Shown one piece after another: positions 32,730-40,815 of a stretch of DNA of 64,000 nt. The stretch comes from a virus. The position numbers were made by a program, and so were the translations under genes. The notes below the pieces were generated by a model, which saw only the letters and a program-made list of their open reading frames with translations, was not told the origin of the DNA and ran no database searches. The stretch is from the IMG/VR virus record IMGVR_UViG_3300005099_000475, positions 1 through 64,000 of that record. The stretch is one strand, 5' to 3'. The stretch's first letter is position 1, and every line of letters begins with the position of its first letter.

Positions 32730-32948
32730 ATGGTTTTACGCGTTCTTCTTACTTTTCTTTTTGCGATTGGCGTCGTTCTCTTTTTTGCTTGGACGTTCGA
32801 TTTCTTTCTGTTTTTATATTATAAGAGGAAACTCGAATATGAGGAGAGGTTGATGAAGTCGAAATTGGTTTACGAAATGGGAAAGGACGAAATGACGAAA
32901 AAAGCTCTGACAAAATTATTCGGCGAGGTGAAGGATGAAGTTCAATGA
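32730..32948 (+). CDS. Single-pass membrane protein, 72 aa
   Basis: A hydrophobic segment covers residues 4-29, followed by a basic then charged helical tail in the cytoplasm. GGGGAGGATAAATA precedes the ATG. Possible membrane anchor; no family recognised. Confidence 0.7.
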   Translation: MVLRVLLTFLFAIGVVLFFAWTFDFFLFLYYKRKLEYEERLMKSKLVYEMGKDEMTKKALTKLFGEVKDEVQ

Positions 32949-33423
32949 CGAAGTTATAAGGAAAATTCTCGAAGTAGATAAATTAAATCTCGATAGCATT
33001 TGTGAAACTCAACCGTCATTGTTTTATGAATTGACTAAAAAATTGCCTGATTTATGGTTGAAACAAGCAACTTTAAAGTCTAAGCTATCAGAAATTAAAT
33101 CTGATTTATATATTGAATATAAAAAGAATTCAGAGAAGGTTACCGAAAAGAATCTCGAAGCTTTGATTTTCAGTGATGAAAGATATAAACAAGCAGAAAA
33201 AGAATACTTAGAAGCAAGAGCAGAATATTTACAAGCGGATCTATTGAAAGAAGCAATGCTTCAAAGGAAAGATTCAATTAAAATTCTTGCGGACTTGTAC
33301 GCTTCTGAATATTTCTCCATTTACGCCCCCGAGGCTGTCAAACAGCAGTCAGAAAAAGCTAAATCAAAATATCTTGATAAATTAGGGGAGGAAATAAAGA
33401 ACAAATTTGGAGGTGAAAGATGA
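32935..33423 (+). CDS. Coiled-coil protein, 162 aa
   Basis: Mostly helical with heptad-like charge patterns (residues 40-110). It overlaps the membrane protein gene and the gp32-like gene, so it may be a partner of the ssDNA-binding protein, but no family is recognised. Confidence 0.7.
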   Translation: MKFNDEVIRKILEVDKLNLDSICETQPSLFYELTKKLPDLWLKQATLKSKLSEIKSDLYIEYKKNSEKVTEKNLEALIFSDERYKQAEKEYLEARAEYLQADLLKEAMLQRKDSIKILADLYASEYFSIYAPEAVKQQSEKAKSKYLDKLGEEIKNKFGGER

Positions 33424-34301
33424 TAAAAGACAAATTCAAGAGGGATTTGACTTTTGAGGACCTCGAAAGGTCTCAAGAAGAACTTTCCGGCTCGAGAGGG
33501 GATTGGATAATCAAAAGGGATGTAAGACTTTTCACTCCCGAAAACGGGGAAAATTGCATCAGGATTCTGCCTTTCTTCAACGACGATCCGTTTGCAAACA
33601 CCGCATTGGGGGCGAATATCCATTTGCACAGATTTCCTACTGGAGATTCTTATGTTTGTTTGTTGGAAACGAAGAAGAACAGAATTCCGTTGGGGGTTTG
33701 TCCCATTTGCGAAGCGAGGAACGATTTCCCGGACGACGTGAGAAAAACCGCTGTCCCCGGTAGAACCCTTTTGATGTGGATTCTTAATCAAAAGAAACCA
33801 GAAGACGGCGTAATGTTGTGGACCTGTCCTCCGAAAAGAGTTGGTCAAGAGATACTAAAAAGAATGAGAAACAGAAGAACTGGAGAACCAATTAACATTC
33901 TTGATCCCGATACGGGAAGAAATGTTTATTTCGAAAAATCCGGTTCTGGCCTTCAAACGGAGTATTTCGCCGTAGAAATCGACACGGAAGTGAGTCCCGT
34001 AAGCGATGAAGTCCTCAAGGAGGTAAAATATTTCGAAGAGGTTTTGGAAATTAAATCCGAAGAATTTTTGAGAAAGGTTGTAAGAAGTTTCCTCGGCGGT
34101 TTTTCTGTAGAGGAATCGGATGAATATGTTCCAGAGGAAATCAAGGCGATCGAAGAAGAAGCGGAAAAGACTGCGGAAGTAATCCCGCCTGCAAAGGTGG
34201 AAGACAGAATTAATGTTTGCTTCGGACATTACGGAACTTATTCGGAATGCGCGAATTGTCCGCTCGCCAAACTTTGCCAGGGTAAAACCGAAGGATGGTA
34301 A
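33420..34301 (+). CDS. gp32-like single-stranded DNA-binding protein, 293 aa
   Basis: The central region (CIRILPFF, IHLHRF, YVCLLETKK, LGVCPICEARN) follows the T4 gp32-type OB fold with its zinc-binding Cys and His residues. A flexible acidic stretch follows residue 230, and the C-terminus has a second Cys cluster (CANCPLAKLC). ATG after TTTGGAGGTGAAAG. It should coat ssDNA for RecA and the polymerase. Confidence 0.85.
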   Translation: MIKDKFKRDLTFEDLERSQEELSGSRGDWIIKRDVRLFTPENGENCIRILPFFNDDPFANTALGANIHLHRFPTGDSYVCLLETKKNRIPLGVCPICEARNDFPDDVRKTAVPGRTLLMWILNQKKPEDGVMLWTCPPKRVGQEILKRMRNRRTGEPINILDPDTGRNVYFEKSGSGLQTEYFAVEIDTEVSPVSDEVLKEVKYFEEVLEIKSEEFLRKVVRSFLGGFSVEESDEYVPEEIKAIEEEAEKTAEVIPPAKVEDRINVCFGHYGTYSECANCPLAKLCQGKTEGW

Positions 34302-34531
34302 GATCATGGAAAATGAAAACAAATGTAAAATGGGGTCCTAAGAAAATGCCGAAAAAGAAAAAGAAGAGAGAAACCAATAAACAGAAAATAATCAAAACTG
34401 TTAAAAAGTTGGGAAGAGTCGTTGAGTCGTTGTCGGTCCCATTAAACCTGTTCAAATTCACAAGGACAAATCCAAATATGACCGAAACAAGGAAAAGGAA
34501 AAGACAAGGAAAGAAATCGAGGAGGCTTTAA
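34295..34531 (+). CDS. Very basic small protein, up to 78 aa
   Basis: More than a third of the residues are Lys or Arg, with no acidic domain, suggesting nucleic acid binding. The start is uncertain: the ATG at 34295 overlaps the gp32-like stop, while later ATGs lack good sites. Confidence 0.5.
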   Translation: MVRSWKMKTNVKWGPKKMPKKKKKRETNKQKIIKTVKKLGRVVESLSVPLNLFKFTRTNPNMTETRKRKRQGKKSRRL

Positions 34532-34648
34532 ATGAAAAATAGTAAATCCTTTTCAGAATCGCACACAATCGATTTTCTTCGCTTCGGACAATCCATAACA
34601 TTTGTGAGATCGAAAAATCCCGAAATTGGACCATTTTTGAAGGACTGA
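34532..34648 (+). CDS. Small protein, 38 aa
   Basis: GAGGAGGCTTTAA precedes the ATG at 34532, directly after the stop of the basic protein. The product ends at a TGA at 34646. Function unknown; the strong binding site is the main support. Confidence 0.5.
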   Translation: MKNSKSFSESHTIDFLRFGQSITFVRSKNPEIGPFLKD

Positions 34649-34658
34649 GGAGGAAAGA

Positions 34659-34817
34659 ATGATAGATTTTTTGCTTGCTTTGGGTTTACATAAATGTGTA
34701 GAAGGTGAGGAAATCTCCAACCGAATGCAACAAACTTATAAAGCGATGATAGATGGAAGGTGTTATATGGCCAGTTTAACGCACAAGGAAAATAAGGACG
34801 AAACTGAGGTGGTGTAA
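34659..34817 (+). CDS. Small protein, 52 aa
   Basis: GAGGAGGAAAGA precedes the ATG. The stop overlaps the RecA start (TAATG). It has a hydrophobic N-terminus and two Cys; no family recognised. Confidence 0.6.
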   Translation: MIDFLLALGLHKCVEGEEISNRMQQTYKAMIDGRCYMASLTHKENKDETEVV

Positions 34818-35845
34818 TGATGTGTAAAATATGGATTCCGTCGGGTTCGACAATGTTGAACCTTGCCTTGACGGGCAGATACGATCGGGCGTTCGAGGCC
34901 GGAAGAATTTACAATATTATTGGCGACAAAGCGGTGGGCAAGACTCTTCTCGCGATGGAAACTTTGACGTGTGCTTATTATACATTGAAAGATTTGGAGT
35001 TGAAACTCGTATATGACGATGCCGAAACAGCGTTCAACCATGAACACGCGAAAGCTCTCGGATGTCCGATGAACAAAATCGAGTTGATTTCGTCCGATTC
35101 CGTCGAGGATTTCTTCTATAACATCTGCGAAACCATGTCTTCGTTAAAGAACGAACAAGCTTTGATTTATGTTCTCGATTCTCTTGATGCTTTGACTACT
35201 GAGGAAGAAAAGAAAATAGACATTACCGATGGAACTTATGGAACTCAGAAAGCTAAGAAAATGTCCGAAATTTTCAGAAGAATCTTACAAATGGTGGAAA
35301 AAACGAATACCATCCTCATTATTATTTCCCAAATAAGGGAAAATATCGGAACGATGTTTGGGAGAAAGTGGAAGCGTTCCGGCGGAAAAGCCCTTGACTT
35401 TTATGCTTCGAGCATTATAATATTGTCAGAGCTTGGAAAGATAAAGAAAAATGTGGGAGGGTTCGAAAGGGTGATCGGAATTGATGTTGGAGTTCAGATT
35501 GAAAAAAATAAACAATGGAAACCTTATCGCAGTTGCGCTTTTCCTATTGTCTTCAATTACGGAATAGACGACACGACTTCTTGTGTCAACTTTCTTATCG
35601 AAGTCAAAAGAATAAATGAGAGCAAAGGTTGGATTGAAATAGAAGGGCAAGACAAAAAAATGAGGAAGGAAGCCTATGTGAAATGGTTGGAAGAAAATAA
35701 CAAAGTAGAAGAAATAAGAAAGATGTGTCAGGAGGAATGGGATAAAATTGAAAATACGGTAGACTTCGATAGATTACCTAAATGGACAACGAAACACATC
35801 CCCCTCACCCCCTCCTCGAAGGGAGGACAGAATGGCACCCCCTAA
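34817..35845 (+). CDS. recA: RecA-family recombinase, 342 aa
   Basis: Walker A GDKAVGKTL, Walker B YVLDSLDAL and the L1/L2 region IIISQIRENIG with KRSGGKALDFYAS mark a RecA/UvsX-type strand-exchange protein. Two ATGs (34817 and 34820) are possible after GAGGTGGTG. The last 15 residues (PLTPSSKGGQ and on) look like a palindromic DNA element read as protein, not a natural RecA tail, so the ancestral stop may have been earlier. Confidence 0.9.
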   Translation: MMCKIWIPSGSTMLNLALTGRYDRAFEAGRIYNIIGDKAVGKTLLAMETLTCAYYTLKDLELKLVYDDAETAFNHEHAKALGCPMNKIELISSDSVEDFFYNICETMSSLKNEQALIYVLDSLDALTTEEEKKIDITDGTYGTQKAKKMSEIFRRILQMVEKTNTILIIISQIRENIGTMFGRKWKRSGGKALDFYASSIIILSELGKIKKNVGGFERVIGIDVGVQIEKNKQWKPYRSCAFPIVFNYGIDDTTSCVNFLIEVKRINESKGWIEIEGQDKKMRKEAYVKWLEENNKVEEIRKMCQEEWDKIENTVDFDRLPKWTTKHIPLTPSSKGGQNGTP

Positions 35846-35880
35846 GTTTGACAAATCGAACATTCTGTCCTCCCTTTCTC
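35821..35880 (+). terminator. Long-stem hairpin at the end of recA
   Basis: GGGAGGACAGAATG (35821-35834) pairs perfectly with its complement at 35861-35874 over a 26-base loop, followed by TTTCTC. A second, shorter hairpin (CCTCC with GGGAGG, around the TCGAA at 35816-35820) uses the same GGGAGG, so the two exclude each other. The first arm codes for the RecA tail. Confidence 0.6.
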
Positions 35881-35923
35881 CCAGAATGTTATAAAAAATT
35901 TGAGGAGTGGTTAGGAGAGAAAA

Positions 35924-36070
35924 ATGAACATACATACACATAAGGTTAATTACAGAAGGAACGAGCTTGGTAGGGTGGAGGTTTGCGGACATCATAGACG
36001 AATCATAAACTTTCTGAAAGCGATCAACAATACGGTTTGTTGGGAGATGAGGCTTTCAGATAGGAGATAG
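35924..36070 (+). CDS. Possible 48-aa protein in the decayed region
   Basis: TTAGGAGAGAAAA precedes the ATG at 35924. The product is basic with CGHHRR and one Trp. It begins on the duplicated fragment, so the binding site may simply be inherited from the repeat. Weak support. Confidence 0.3.
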   Translation: MNIHTHKVNYRRNELGRVEVCGHHRRIINFLKAINNTVCWEMRLSDRR

Positions 36071-36176
36071 AGCAAATCGGGTTCTTTTTGTGGGAGGTAA
36101 TAGAAAGAGGATTGATTGATGCAATCCTCGAGAGGATAGAAAAGTTAGAAGAAAAGCATGAAGAGGAGATGAAGAG

Positions 36177-36257
36177 ATGAGAGACGTGATTTGGACAAAG
36201 ATAAGGGTATGCGGGCCTTTGGCTAAGTGCTGCGGGCTCTGTAGAGACCTTGTGTTA
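36177..36257 (+). CDS. Possible 26-aa Cys-rich peptide
   Basis: The ATG overlaps a TGA (ATGA) after GAGGAGATGAAG. It has four Cys in 26 residues (CGPLAKCCGLC). It may be the decayed first half of the duplicated zinc protein. Confidence 0.2.
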
Positions 36258-36325
36258 TGATGGATCCCAACCTTTTATGAAGAATTTTGGAAATGGTTAG
36301 GAAAGAAAAATGAACATATACACAG

Positions 36326-36808
36326 ATGGAATACTTTAGTCCTCTCTACATAAAAATGTGCATTACTTGTGATCCACTGCAATTTGAGAAATGGCAAGGA
36401 GGTTTTGGGGTGGGAGATTATATTTGGAATGGCAAACAAGTTATCTTACTTGCATGGGAATTTATACCAGTTAAAGCATATTATGGACGTGGCTACCATG
36501 AAATATTGGTTGCCATGATGGAAGAGCCAAGTCTGAGATTAGAAACTTCGCTTCCTGATAAAACTGTTTCGATCCGGCAAGGAGGGTATGTTTTTAAAAA
36601 GCTGCAAAATCCAAAATGGATCCCAACTTTATGGCAATTAGTCTCAATGCTGCGTAATCTGGAAGGAACTCCTTGGAGAAAGGTAAGCCTTGCAGAAGTT
36701 AACCACACCACTTTGTTAGAAGAATACTGCCATTACAAGTATGGGCTGGTTTACTCTTCTGCTAATGGTAAATGGATAAGAGAAAACTCAATAGGAGGGG
36801 AAAAATGA
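36326..36808 (+). CDS. Hypothetical protein, 160 aa
   Basis: A globular-looking protein with mixed strands and helices and several Trp. No binding site precedes the ATG at 36326; a second ATG at 36356 is an alternative. The stop lies just past the start of the next gene. No family recognised. Confidence 0.6.
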   Translation: MEYFSPLYIKMCITCDPLQFEKWQGGFGVGDYIWNGKQVILLAWEFIPVKAYYGRGYHEILVAMMEEPSLRLETSLPDKTVSIRQGGYVFKKLQNPKWIPTLWQLVSMLRNLEGTPWRKVSLAEVNHTTLLEEYCHYKYGLVYSSANGKWIRENSIGGEK

Positions 36809-37074
36809 CTTGTTCAAGATGTGGTAGAAAGATTACCTATATGGGCAAAGATGTAGAAGGCTTCGATTTGTTTGATTGTTTCTACGCTGAAGTAATACAA
36901 AAGCAAGATGTAGAGATTAAGGCAAGGTTGGAGTGGAATGGATTTTTGGTAAAGGTTTCACGGCAGCCCGATCCGTTTGAAACTGAGTATTTTATGCTTT
37001 GCCCAACATGTTATGAAGAATTTTGGAAATGGTTAGGAGAGAAAAATGAAGGAGAATTTCAGGAGGCTGGATAA
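36805..37074 (+). CDS. Zinc-binding protein, 89 aa (intact copy)
   Basis: CSRC at residues 3-6 and CPTC near residue 71 form a split zinc site around a small beta domain. The ATG follows AGGAGGGGAAAA. Partial copies of its 3' end occur at 35886 and 36273. Function unknown. Confidence 0.75.
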   Translation: MTCSRCGRKITYMGKDVEGFDLFDCFYAEVIQKQDVEIKARLEWNGFLVKVSRQPDPFETEYFMLCPTCYEEFWKWLGEKNEGEFQEAG

Positions 37075-37883
37075 TGTGGAAAGCAACCAATGAAGAATAT
37101 CCTGTTCTTTCTCTCTTTCTCAAAGAGAAGAAAGAAAATAAAGATATTGAAAATCTTTTTAAATCCAAAAATCTTAATACTGAAACACTGAACTGTACAG
37201 AAATTGATGTAGAAGCTTTACTTACTTTAGCCCATAACGCTTCTTTATTGGAAATAGATGTTCCTCGACTTTTAGATTCAGCTCTTAAAGCTGAAAGAAT
37301 CGAACCTGAAAACGATTATAACGATTTATTTCATGTAATCATGTTCTTTCTTATGGACGCGATAATTCGAACTATACAACTTCAGTTTGAACGGGACGTT
37401 TTGATGGAAAATCCTTACTTCTTTTATAACGAAACGGTTTTTGGAAATAGTTTGGACAAATTTATTTGGAACAAGTATCCAGACAAAAAAACGCTTGTTT
37501 TGGAATTTGAAAGATTTTCCGATCGTATGCCGGTTTGGCAAGTCAAGAAAGTAAGCAGAGAAATAGAAGATACGACAGATTGGTCGGACGAAATAAAAAA
37601 CTTCGTAAACTCGTTTCTCAATAAATTTAGGGATAAAAATAGAGAGCATACGAACGAAGAAATTGTTAACCAACTTGGCTTCGACAAGGATTACTATGTT
37701 CATTGGCTTGATGTGAGATGCGATAAAGTTTTTAAAAGTCCTTATTCTAACAGCTATTTGGCGATCATATTGAATGCGGATTGTAGATGTCTTAAACTCA
37801 AAAAATTTATAGAAATCTTATGTAATGCTGAAGGATGGAAGGTTTTTGTTCGTCCTTGGTTGGGAAGGCACTATATATTTTGA
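37074..37883 (+). CDS. Hypothetical protein, 269 aa
   Basis: The ATG overlaps the upstream TAA (TAATG) after CAGGAGGCTGG. Acidic and helical N-terminus, then a longer mixed region with several Cys near the end (DCRCLKL). No family recognised. Confidence 0.7.
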   Translation: MWKATNEEYPVLSLFLKEKKENKDIENLFKSKNLNTETLNCTEIDVEALLTLAHNASLLEIDVPRLLDSALKAERIEPENDYNDLFHVIMFFLMDAIIRTIQLQFERDVLMENPYFFYNETVFGNSLDKFIWNKYPDKKTLVLEFERFSDRMPVWQVKKVSREIEDTTDWSDEIKNFVNSFLNKFRDKNREHTNEEIVNQLGFDKDYYVHWLDVRCDKVFKSPYSNSYLAIILNADCRCLKLKKFIEILCNAEGWKVFVRPWLGRHYIF

Positions 37884-38174
37884 ATGAATTTTTTGGTTGA
37901 AATCTTTCGGGAAATAATACTATTAATGGCGTTTTTTGGACTTATAATCACAGTATTTGGTCCTATCGCTTTTCTGTATTCCTACGCAAATAACGAAATA
38001 AGCGGAGCGAAAGCGATCATTTACTATCTGCTTTCCTCTTTGGGTCTGATAAGTCTGACTTTGTTGATCGATCACCAAATATTTTTGAAGCTTTTTACGT
38101 TTGCGATCGCCTTTGTCGGCCTTCTGCTTATATGTTTTGTTATAATTGCGATATGGTTGGATAAAATAGTCTAA
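37884..38174 (+). CDS. Membrane protein with three hydrophobic segments, 96 aa
   Basis: Hydrophobic stretches at about residues 10-33, 44-62 and 69-92. It follows the 269-aa gene without a gap and ends the plus-strand block. Could be a holin by size and topology, but no motif supports this. Confidence 0.65.
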   Translation: MNFLVEIFREIILLMAFFGLIITVFGPIAFLYSYANNEISGAKAIIYYLLSSLGLISLTLLIDHQIFLKLFTFAIAFVGLLLICFVIIAIWLDKIV

Positions 38175-38191
38175 TCAACTTGAAATTTGAA

Positions 38192-38905
38192 TCACTTTTT
38201 TCGCCAATCGTAAAAGATGTGACTCCGCCATTTGTTATTTTCCAATTTTTCCGTCCATCTTTCCAACCTTTCTTTTTTGTCACTAATGGGTTTAATCCTT
38301 TTGAAGAATTCTTCGTAAGAAATTTTGTCAAAGTACGGAATTAAGCTTGTCAGAGAGACGTTATAAATTTTGACTTCCCTTTCCCATTTGAACGGTTCAT
38401 AATCTCTTCTCGCGTTTTCCGGTCGAAATTGGCTTATTCTGCCAACTCCTCTGTGTTCGATCTTTCCTTGATAGAAATGGGTGAAGTATCTTCCGTTTTC
38501 GGTCTTTCCCTTATAGTTGTAGTCATAGCCTAAAAGATAAATTTCATCCCCCGGCTCCGAACAAAAAATTGCCAAAGAAAGGGCGAACATTCCCGAATAT
38601 CTCGGCGAATAAACCCCTTCGACCAGATTTCTTCTATATGTTCCATGAATCCCGACGATCGAAATGGTATTATCCAGATATTCGACATTGTCGAAATGAC
38701 GACAAATAATCAATGGAATGGATTTTATTTCTTTTTTGTTTCTTTCGTAAAATGGTCGATCGACGCAAACCAAAATGCTGCAATCGAAGAACTTGTAAGC
38801 GTAATTTATCCCGACGTTGAACGTGGATTTAAGTTTTTCCTGAAGACCCAAAAGGATTCCTTCTTTGATTGAGGAGCCGCCGCCTATTATGATCGTTTGG
38901 TTCAT
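38192..38905 (-). CDS. Rossmann-type protein related to DUF115 sugar-linked enzymes, 237 aa
   Basis: Starts with TIIIGGGSSI, a nucleotide-binding glycine loop, and has LLGYDYN and SPRYSG motifs as in DUF115/sialyltransferase-like proteins linked to surface sugars. The gene at 39477-40106 has the same architecture (FIIGGGPSI, NLVGIDL). It lies in a group with a glycosyltransferase and a methyltransferase. Assignment rests on the fold pattern only. Confidence 0.5.
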   Translation of the reverse strand: MNQTIIIGGGSSIKEGILLGLQEKLKSTFNVGINYAYKFFDCSILVCVDRPFYERNKKEIKSIPLIICRHFDNVEYLDNTISIVGIHGTYRRNLVEGVYSPRYSGMFALSLAIFCSEPGDEIYLLGYDYNYKGKTENGRYFTHFYQGKIEHRGVGRISQFRPENARRDYEPFKWEREVKIYNVSLTSLIPYFDKISYEEFFKRIKPISDKKERLERWTEKLENNKWRSHIFYDWRKK

Positions 38906-39489
38906 TTTTTTACTTTTCGGCTCAATTGATGATGAACAATGATCGGTTTCTTAATAAAACTGGGAATTCTTCCGTCTCTTTTTACAATTACAATATATTC
39001 GATTGGAATTTCTAATATGGACAAATCATGCATAGATTCAATTACTTGTTGCAAATATCTTTGATCCCAATTGTCTTCTTTTGTGCATAAATTCTTCCAT
39101 TTCCTTAAAATCTCAAAAGCTTTTTCGGTCGGATCAAATAGTAGAGTTCCCGACAACAATTCTTTTTTGTTTCCCGGTTTTCCTCTCCAATACAAATACC
39201 AGTCAAGATAATGAAACCCTATATCAAACTTTCCGGCCTTAAAGAACAAAGAGGGAAAATCGACGACTTCCGCGTCGACGTCGAGAAAGACTATCCTTCG
39301 ATTGTATTTCTCCAACGCGGTAAAAATTATCGCCGGCTTGATCGAAACGTTTTTAATCCACGAGCCTTTGTCTTCCACCGCGTAGGCCTCATAGGGCAGA
39401 TCGAATCGCTTCATCGAAGGTTCGAAAACCTCGAAAAACTGTTCTTCGTATATTGAGTTTTTGGTGTAGTATGTAATTATTCTAAGCAT
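38902..39489 (-). CDS. Putative GT-A glycosyltransferase, 195 aa
   Basis: RIVFLDVDAEVVD holds the DxD motif that binds the sugar-nucleotide metal ion; HYLDWYLYWRG and LLSGTLLFDP fit GT-A enzymes. The ATG at 39489 overlaps the end of the upstream gene. The acceptor is unknown: virion protein, host surface sugar or modified DNA base are all possible. Confidence 0.6.
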   Translation of the reverse strand: MLRIITYYTKNSIYEEQFFEVFEPSMKRFDLPYEAYAVEDKGSWIKNVSIKPAIIFTALEKYNRRIVFLDVDAEVVDFPSLFFKAGKFDIGFHYLDWYLYWRGKPGNKKELLSGTLLFDPTEKAFEILRKWKNLCTKEDNWDQRYLQQVIESMHDLSILEIPIEYIVIVKRDGRIPSFIKKPIIVHHQLSRKVKK

Positions 39490-40106
39490 TTGTACGGAAT
39501 AAATTTGTTCAGATGGCTGATCGGCGAAAGGGAATATATCTTCACATGAGGAAATTTTTCTTTTGTTTCGATGAGAGCCTTTTCCCATTTTTGATAATAG
39601 AAATTTAGTTTCTTTTCAAAACGCTTCTGAGATTCACCGTATCCGCCATGGAAATGAGTTTTGTCGCGAACCGTCTTCAGATCTATTCCCACGAGATTAA
39701 TTTCCTCAAAATTCAACAGCAACACCAATTGAAGGGCTGCCAAGGCGGAATTGTACCCATGTCTGAATTCTTCGAACGAGGTGCCAATTCCATCACCTTT
39801 TCTTGATTTAATTATGACGTCGAATTCTCGATTCAAATCTTCGTAACGGATGCCGTGTTTGGGATCGTGCCAGATCCCGTCATCCAAACGCAACAAATCT
39901 GAACAGACAACGAAAAATTTTTGGCAACGAACTTTCGTCATATCGATTTTCTTCAATACTGTGTAGTCGATTGTAAAAAAGAGTTTGGGGTTGGGAACAT
40001 AGAATACGGACTTGTTGATGGCAATTGTAAATTCGTCGGACAATCTTTGAAGAAGGGAAGATTCAATCGACGGTCCTCCACCTATTATGAAGCAGCGACG
40101 AATCAT
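39477..40106 (-). CDS. Rossmann-type DUF115-like protein, second copy, 209 aa
   Basis: Begins with CFIIGGGPSIESS, then AINKS and INLVGIDLKT. Same plan as the 38192-38905 product but diverged. It overlaps the methyltransferase gene upstream (ATGA). Confidence 0.5.
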   Translation of the reverse strand: MIRRCFIIGGGPSIESSLLQRLSDEFTIAINKSVFYVPNPKLFFTIDYTVLKKIDMTKVRCQKFFVVCSDLLRLDDGIWHDPKHGIRYEDLNREFDVIIKSRKGDGIGTSFEEFRHGYNSALAALQLVLLLNFEEINLVGIDLKTVRDKTHFHGGYGESQKRFEKKLNFYYQKWEKALIETKEKFPHVKIYSLSPISHLNKFIPYKCLE

Positions 40107-40660
40107 CTGTCGAAAATTGCCAAGGCGATTTTTCCCCGCCTTTCTTCGAAAAGCTTCAGTTCGGATGGATTACGACTTTCAATTTCTTCTAACCGCCAAA
40201 CGCAACGGTGTTTGTCGTATTCATTCTCGTAAGGAACATAATTGTTCAACCAACCTTCCCCGAGCGGGACACTCATTATGAAACATTTTCGGGATCTTTT
40301 CAGACATTCGTCAAAAAGCTCAAGCGAGCATTTTTTATCCAAGTGTTCCAAAATGTCAGTTGCTATTACTAAATCATAACATCCCAAAGTCTTGATGGTT
40401 CGCCATGCATCACCAATTACGATTTCATCGTAAAAAACTTTTGTCCATTCCAATTCAGAAAAGGGATGGTAAGCGTCTAACCCAACTATTTTCACCTTCC
40501 ATTCGATTTTAGATATTCGACCTTCCCAAGTTTCGAGGTATTCGCGGCATAAATAGCCCCATTTTCCGTAGCCGAATCCCACATCCAATACGGTTTTTGG
40601 TTTGATCGTCAAAATTTTTTCGACGATGGGCGTTATTAATTTCGGGGAAGATGATGGCAT
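40103..40660 (-). CDS. Class I SAM-dependent methyltransferase, 185 aa
   Basis: VLDVGFGYGKWG is the SAM-binding motif I, IVGLDAYHP the acidic loop, and LVIATDILEHL motif IV. This profile is typical of small-molecule or sugar methyltransferases, not DNA methylases. It heads the glycosyl group and is separated from the protease by the hairpin array. Confidence 0.75.
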   Translation of the reverse strand: MPSSSPKLITPIVEKILTIKPKTVLDVGFGYGKWGYLCREYLETWEGRISKIEWKVKIVGLDAYHPFSELEWTKVFYDEIVIGDAWRTIKTLGCYDLVIATDILEHLDKKCSLELFDECLKRSRKCFIMSVPLGEGWLNNYVPYENEYDKHRCVWRLEEIESRNPSELKLFEERRGKIALAIFDR

Positions 40661-40673
40661 TTTTCAAACGAAG

Positions 40674-40795
40674 CGGAAGGTCGACGAAAAATTCGACCTT
40701 CCGGGGTCAATAATCTCGGCCTTGGCGCGACAAGGCCGAGGCGATGATAACTGGAACCGTCTCCGGTTCCGAATGCTCCTTCCGCCGTTGGCGGA
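40674..40795. other. Array of four consecutive perfect hairpins
   Basis: Stems: 11 bp (40674-40684 with 40693-40703), 10 bp (40715-40724 with 40731-40740), 7 bp (40753-40759 with 40764-40770) and 6 bp (40781-40786 with 40790-40795). All are perfect with loops of 3-8 bases, and the stretch is GC-rich against its surroundings. None has a U-tract. It fills the 155-base gap between the protease and methyltransferase genes. Confidence 0.8.
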
Positions 40796-40815
40796 CGAGT
40801 CTCCGAATATGGGAT

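Larger units (their letters stand above)
35886..36325 (+). other. Decayed region with remnants of a duplicated zinc-protein gene
   Basis: This 440-base stretch has no full-length gene. Two fragments, 35886-35930 and 36273-36319, match the 3' end of the intact gene at 37009-37050. Their translations preserve its EFWKWLGEKNE ending in degenerate form. Between them lie short frames with ribosome binding sites (35924-36070, 36177-36257), probably relics. Confidence 0.6.

Noticed and set aside
35394-35421. TTGACT-N16-TATAAT inside recA as a promoter
   Set aside because: It fits the consensus but lies in conserved RecA codons with no gene start nearby. It could still transcribe the 36326 group, so it is kept only as a note.
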